Position numbers and translations under genes: made by a program | Part shown: positions 62,745 through 64,000 of the stretch, one piece after another | How positions within the stretch are numbered: position 1 is the stretch's first letter | Layout: every line of letters begins with the position of its first letter | The notes under the pieces: model-generated | Seen by the model: the letters and a program-made list of their open reading frames with translations, nothing else | Told to the model about the DNA's origin: nothing | Databases searched by the model: none | From: Dendrophyllia cribrosa | Taxonomy: Eukaryota > Cnidaria > Anthozoa > Scleractinia > Dendrophylliidae | Length of the DNA stretch: 64,000 nt | Assembly: GCA_024195265.1 (NCBI GenBank) | Contig: JAJLRJ010000013.1 | Location: forward strand, 12,241,822 to 12,305,821 | Reading direction: 5' to 3'

Positions 62745-64000
62745 ATGGCTGAAGGCGGTTTTGATCCAGGAGATATGCCCGATAATCCTTGGGTTGACTG
62801 GGGAATAGACCACGATGATGACGACGATGACGAACAAGAAGTTGACACAACAACACCCTTTCAACCAGGCGGCACATCCACCCCATATCATGGCGGCGCG
62901 CAGCATGAAATGCATACAATGCCTCACGAACAAAGTGGGCTGCCAGGTGACCCTGAAACCGTCCCTCTTCTTAGTGACTTCTCAGACGCAACTGATAAAG
63001 CAGAGATGGTCGATAAAGCCATGGACTGGATCAAAAAGAAGTTTCCAAAAGTAAACATCCCTAAATTAGGCCCAATTGGTTTCGGTAAAAAACCAGCAAA
63101 TTCTGACAAAATAGTTTCCTTTGGACCAAAAGGCGGGGAAACTCTCATTTTCAAGCAAGATGGGAGTTTTCTTAAATCGTTCACAGACAAGTTCAAAACA
63201 TCCCTTGGCCCAAGCGCTGAAGTGCTTGTCTCTGAAGCAAATGCCTCAATAAGGGAAGAAAGACAAAGATTGAAGGAGGCAGAAAAACAACTGAAGGAAA
63301 ATGAAAGGATTGCTGTGGAACAACAACAAGCAACAAATGAGGTGCAAAACCTCAGAGACAGAATTGGACAAACTCAAGCGATGATTGACAATCTGGAGCA
63401 GGAACACGGTTCAAGCGTTGAAAATCAAGCCGAGATAGACCGCCTAAAACAGGTGAAAAAGAATCTTCAACGAGATCTTGAAAACCAGAAAAAAGAAGTA
63501 GGGGCACTGCAAAAAATACAAAAACAACGAGACCAAGAACAGGCAAAGGTTGACAAACTCAGAACACGCCTTTCTGCCAAAGAGAAGGAAAGAAATGAAG
63601 TTGAAGCAAGGCTAAACTCAACTAAACCTCTTGATGAGTTAAACGAAAGAGAAACCGAGCTTAAACGACAGAACGAGGAGGATAAACGCGTCATAGAGGA
63701 TGAGAACACGTCTCCCTTTGAAAGAGAAGCCGCGGAGGCCCGGGTTGCTGAGCGAGAAGAAGAGCTGGCAAGGCTCCGACCACAGGTTGAGGTGCGTGAA
63801 CAAGCCCTGTCTTTTAGAGAGAGGGTCAGAGAAATCTTCAAGAAATACGGATGGACCCTGCAAGCGATTGTTCTGGCAGCTGGCATCACCATCAGCGCTG
63901 TTGTGCTCGCCACCTTGAACGGCCTGGCAAAGGCCACCAAGGCTATTGGCAATGGGCTTAAAGAGCTTGGCAAAAAAGCAGCCAGCGCACTGCCTGGCCT
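62745..64000 (+). CDS. Long coiled-coil protein with hydrophobic C-terminal region, partial (open at window end)
   Basis: 418 codons without a stop, running off the window. The N-terminus is acidic (NPWVDWG, then an Asp run with DDDEQE, about 14-32), followed by a Gly/Pro-rich linker and a lysine-rich patch (DWIKKKFPKVNIPKLG, about 90-105). Residues about 163-360 are a strongly charged Glu/Lys/Arg/Gln heptad-like coiled coil. Then come IFKKYGWTLQ and a hydrophobic helix (AIVLAAGITISAVVLATL, about 374-391), and an Ala/Gly/Lys-rich amphipathic part. From memory the FKKYG...NGL..LGKK pattern recurs in predicted cnidarian proteins near Polinton-like genes. Probable internal or membrane-interacting virion protein; function not established. 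Confidence 0.8.
   Translation, partial: MAEGGFDPGDMPDNPWVDWGIDHDDDDDDEQEVDTTTPFQPGGTSTPYHGGAQHEMHTMPHEQSGLPGDPETVPLLSDFSDATDKAEMVDKAMDWIKKKFPKVNIPKLGPIGFGKKPANSDKIVSFGPKGGETLIFKQDGSFLKSFTDKFKTSLGPSAEVLVSEANASIREERQRLKEAEKQLKENERIAVEQQQATNEVQNLRDRIGQTQAMIDNLEQEHGSSVENQAEIDRLKQVKKNLQRDLENQKKEVGALQKIQKQRDQEQAKVDKLRTRLSAKEKERNEVEARLNSTKPLDELNERETELKRQNEEDKRVIEDENTSPFEREAAEARVAEREEELARLRPQVEVREQALSFRERVREIFKKYGWTLQAIVLAAGITISAVVLATLNGLAKATKAIGNGLKELGKKAASALPG

Larger units (their letters stand above)
53300..64000. mobile_element. Polinton/Maverick (adintovirus-like) integrated element, left part
   Basis: Defined by co-occurrence of protein-primed PolB, rve integrase, A32-type ATPase and double-jelly-roll capsid protein in about 10 kb. 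Genes are tightly packed and spaced by a common motif. The left limit lies in or next to the inverted repeat at 53.2-53.36 kb; the right limit is outside the window, so terminal repeats and the target duplication could not be compared. Adenain-like protease and penton were not found here. All genes except the polymerase have intact frames, so the insertion is fairly recent or under selection. Base composition is more GC-rich than the satellite and transposon DNA to the left. Confidence 0.9.

Noticed and set aside
63467..63973. 168-codon minus frame opposite the coiled-coil gene
   Set aside because: Ser/Leu/Arg-rich shadow of the Glu/Lys-rich coiled coil on the other strand.

Overview
The window looks like repeat-rich eukaryotic DNA, probably from a marine invertebrate. 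A cnidarian (coral or anemone) is my best guess. The reasons are an AT-rich non-coding background, a long satellite array, TTAA-target DNA transposons, a non-LTR retrotransposon scrap and an integrated Polinton/adintovirus-type element whose proteins resemble, from memory, predicted proteins of cnidarian genomes. No ordinary host gene with a convincing exon structure is visible. The host assignment is inference.

Layout. (1) 1-3926 and 7969-49830 hold a complex satellite. Its basic unit is about 453 bp, and an internal ~168 bp segment is often duplicated to give a 621-bp unit. Higher-order periods of 1242, 1359 and 5505 bp can be read directly. The array runs in one orientation except for a ~1 kb inverted block near 47.84-48.87 kb. 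The many small ORFs of 60-110 codons inside it are products of the repeat, not genes. (2) 3927-7968 is a 4.0-kb non-autonomous element flanked by TTAA, with diverged inverted repeats of about 1 kb and a 375-base run of G in its interior. (3) 49831-52192 is a second TTAA-flanked element, 2.36 kb long, with ~555-bp inverted repeats and a possible captured coding fragment. It sits at the right edge of the satellite. (4) 52.2-53.2 kb holds a 10-bp minisatellite and a frameshifted reverse-transcriptase remnant of a non-LTR retrotransposon. (5) About 53.2-53.36 kb is a long near-perfect inverted repeat (hairpin) at the border of the viral element.

(6) From about 53.37 kb to the window end is the left part of a Polinton/Maverick (adintovirus-like) element. 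In order it carries a protein-primed family B DNA polymerase (+, broken by one in-frame TAA), a DDE integrase (-), and a tightly packed minus-strand series: four small membrane-type or acidic proteins, a 207-aa protein of unknown role, a 79-aa protein, the A32/FtsK-type packaging ATPase, a 64-aa protein overlapping the ATPase start, and the double-jelly-roll major capsid protein. A divergent plus-strand gene for a long coiled-coil protein with a hydrophobic C-terminal part is still open at the window end. Polymerase and integrase would copy and insert the element; capsid protein and ATPase would build and fill a particle. The maturation protease and the penton (minor capsid) protein expected for the group were not recognised and may lie beyond 64 kb.

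The most unusual feature is a shared AT-rich motif (roughly CATAWRTATACC in gene orientation) lying 0-25 bases before the ATG of nearly every gene of the element, often filling the entire 15-25 base gap between genes. It looks like an element-encoded promoter system and helps to choose start codons.
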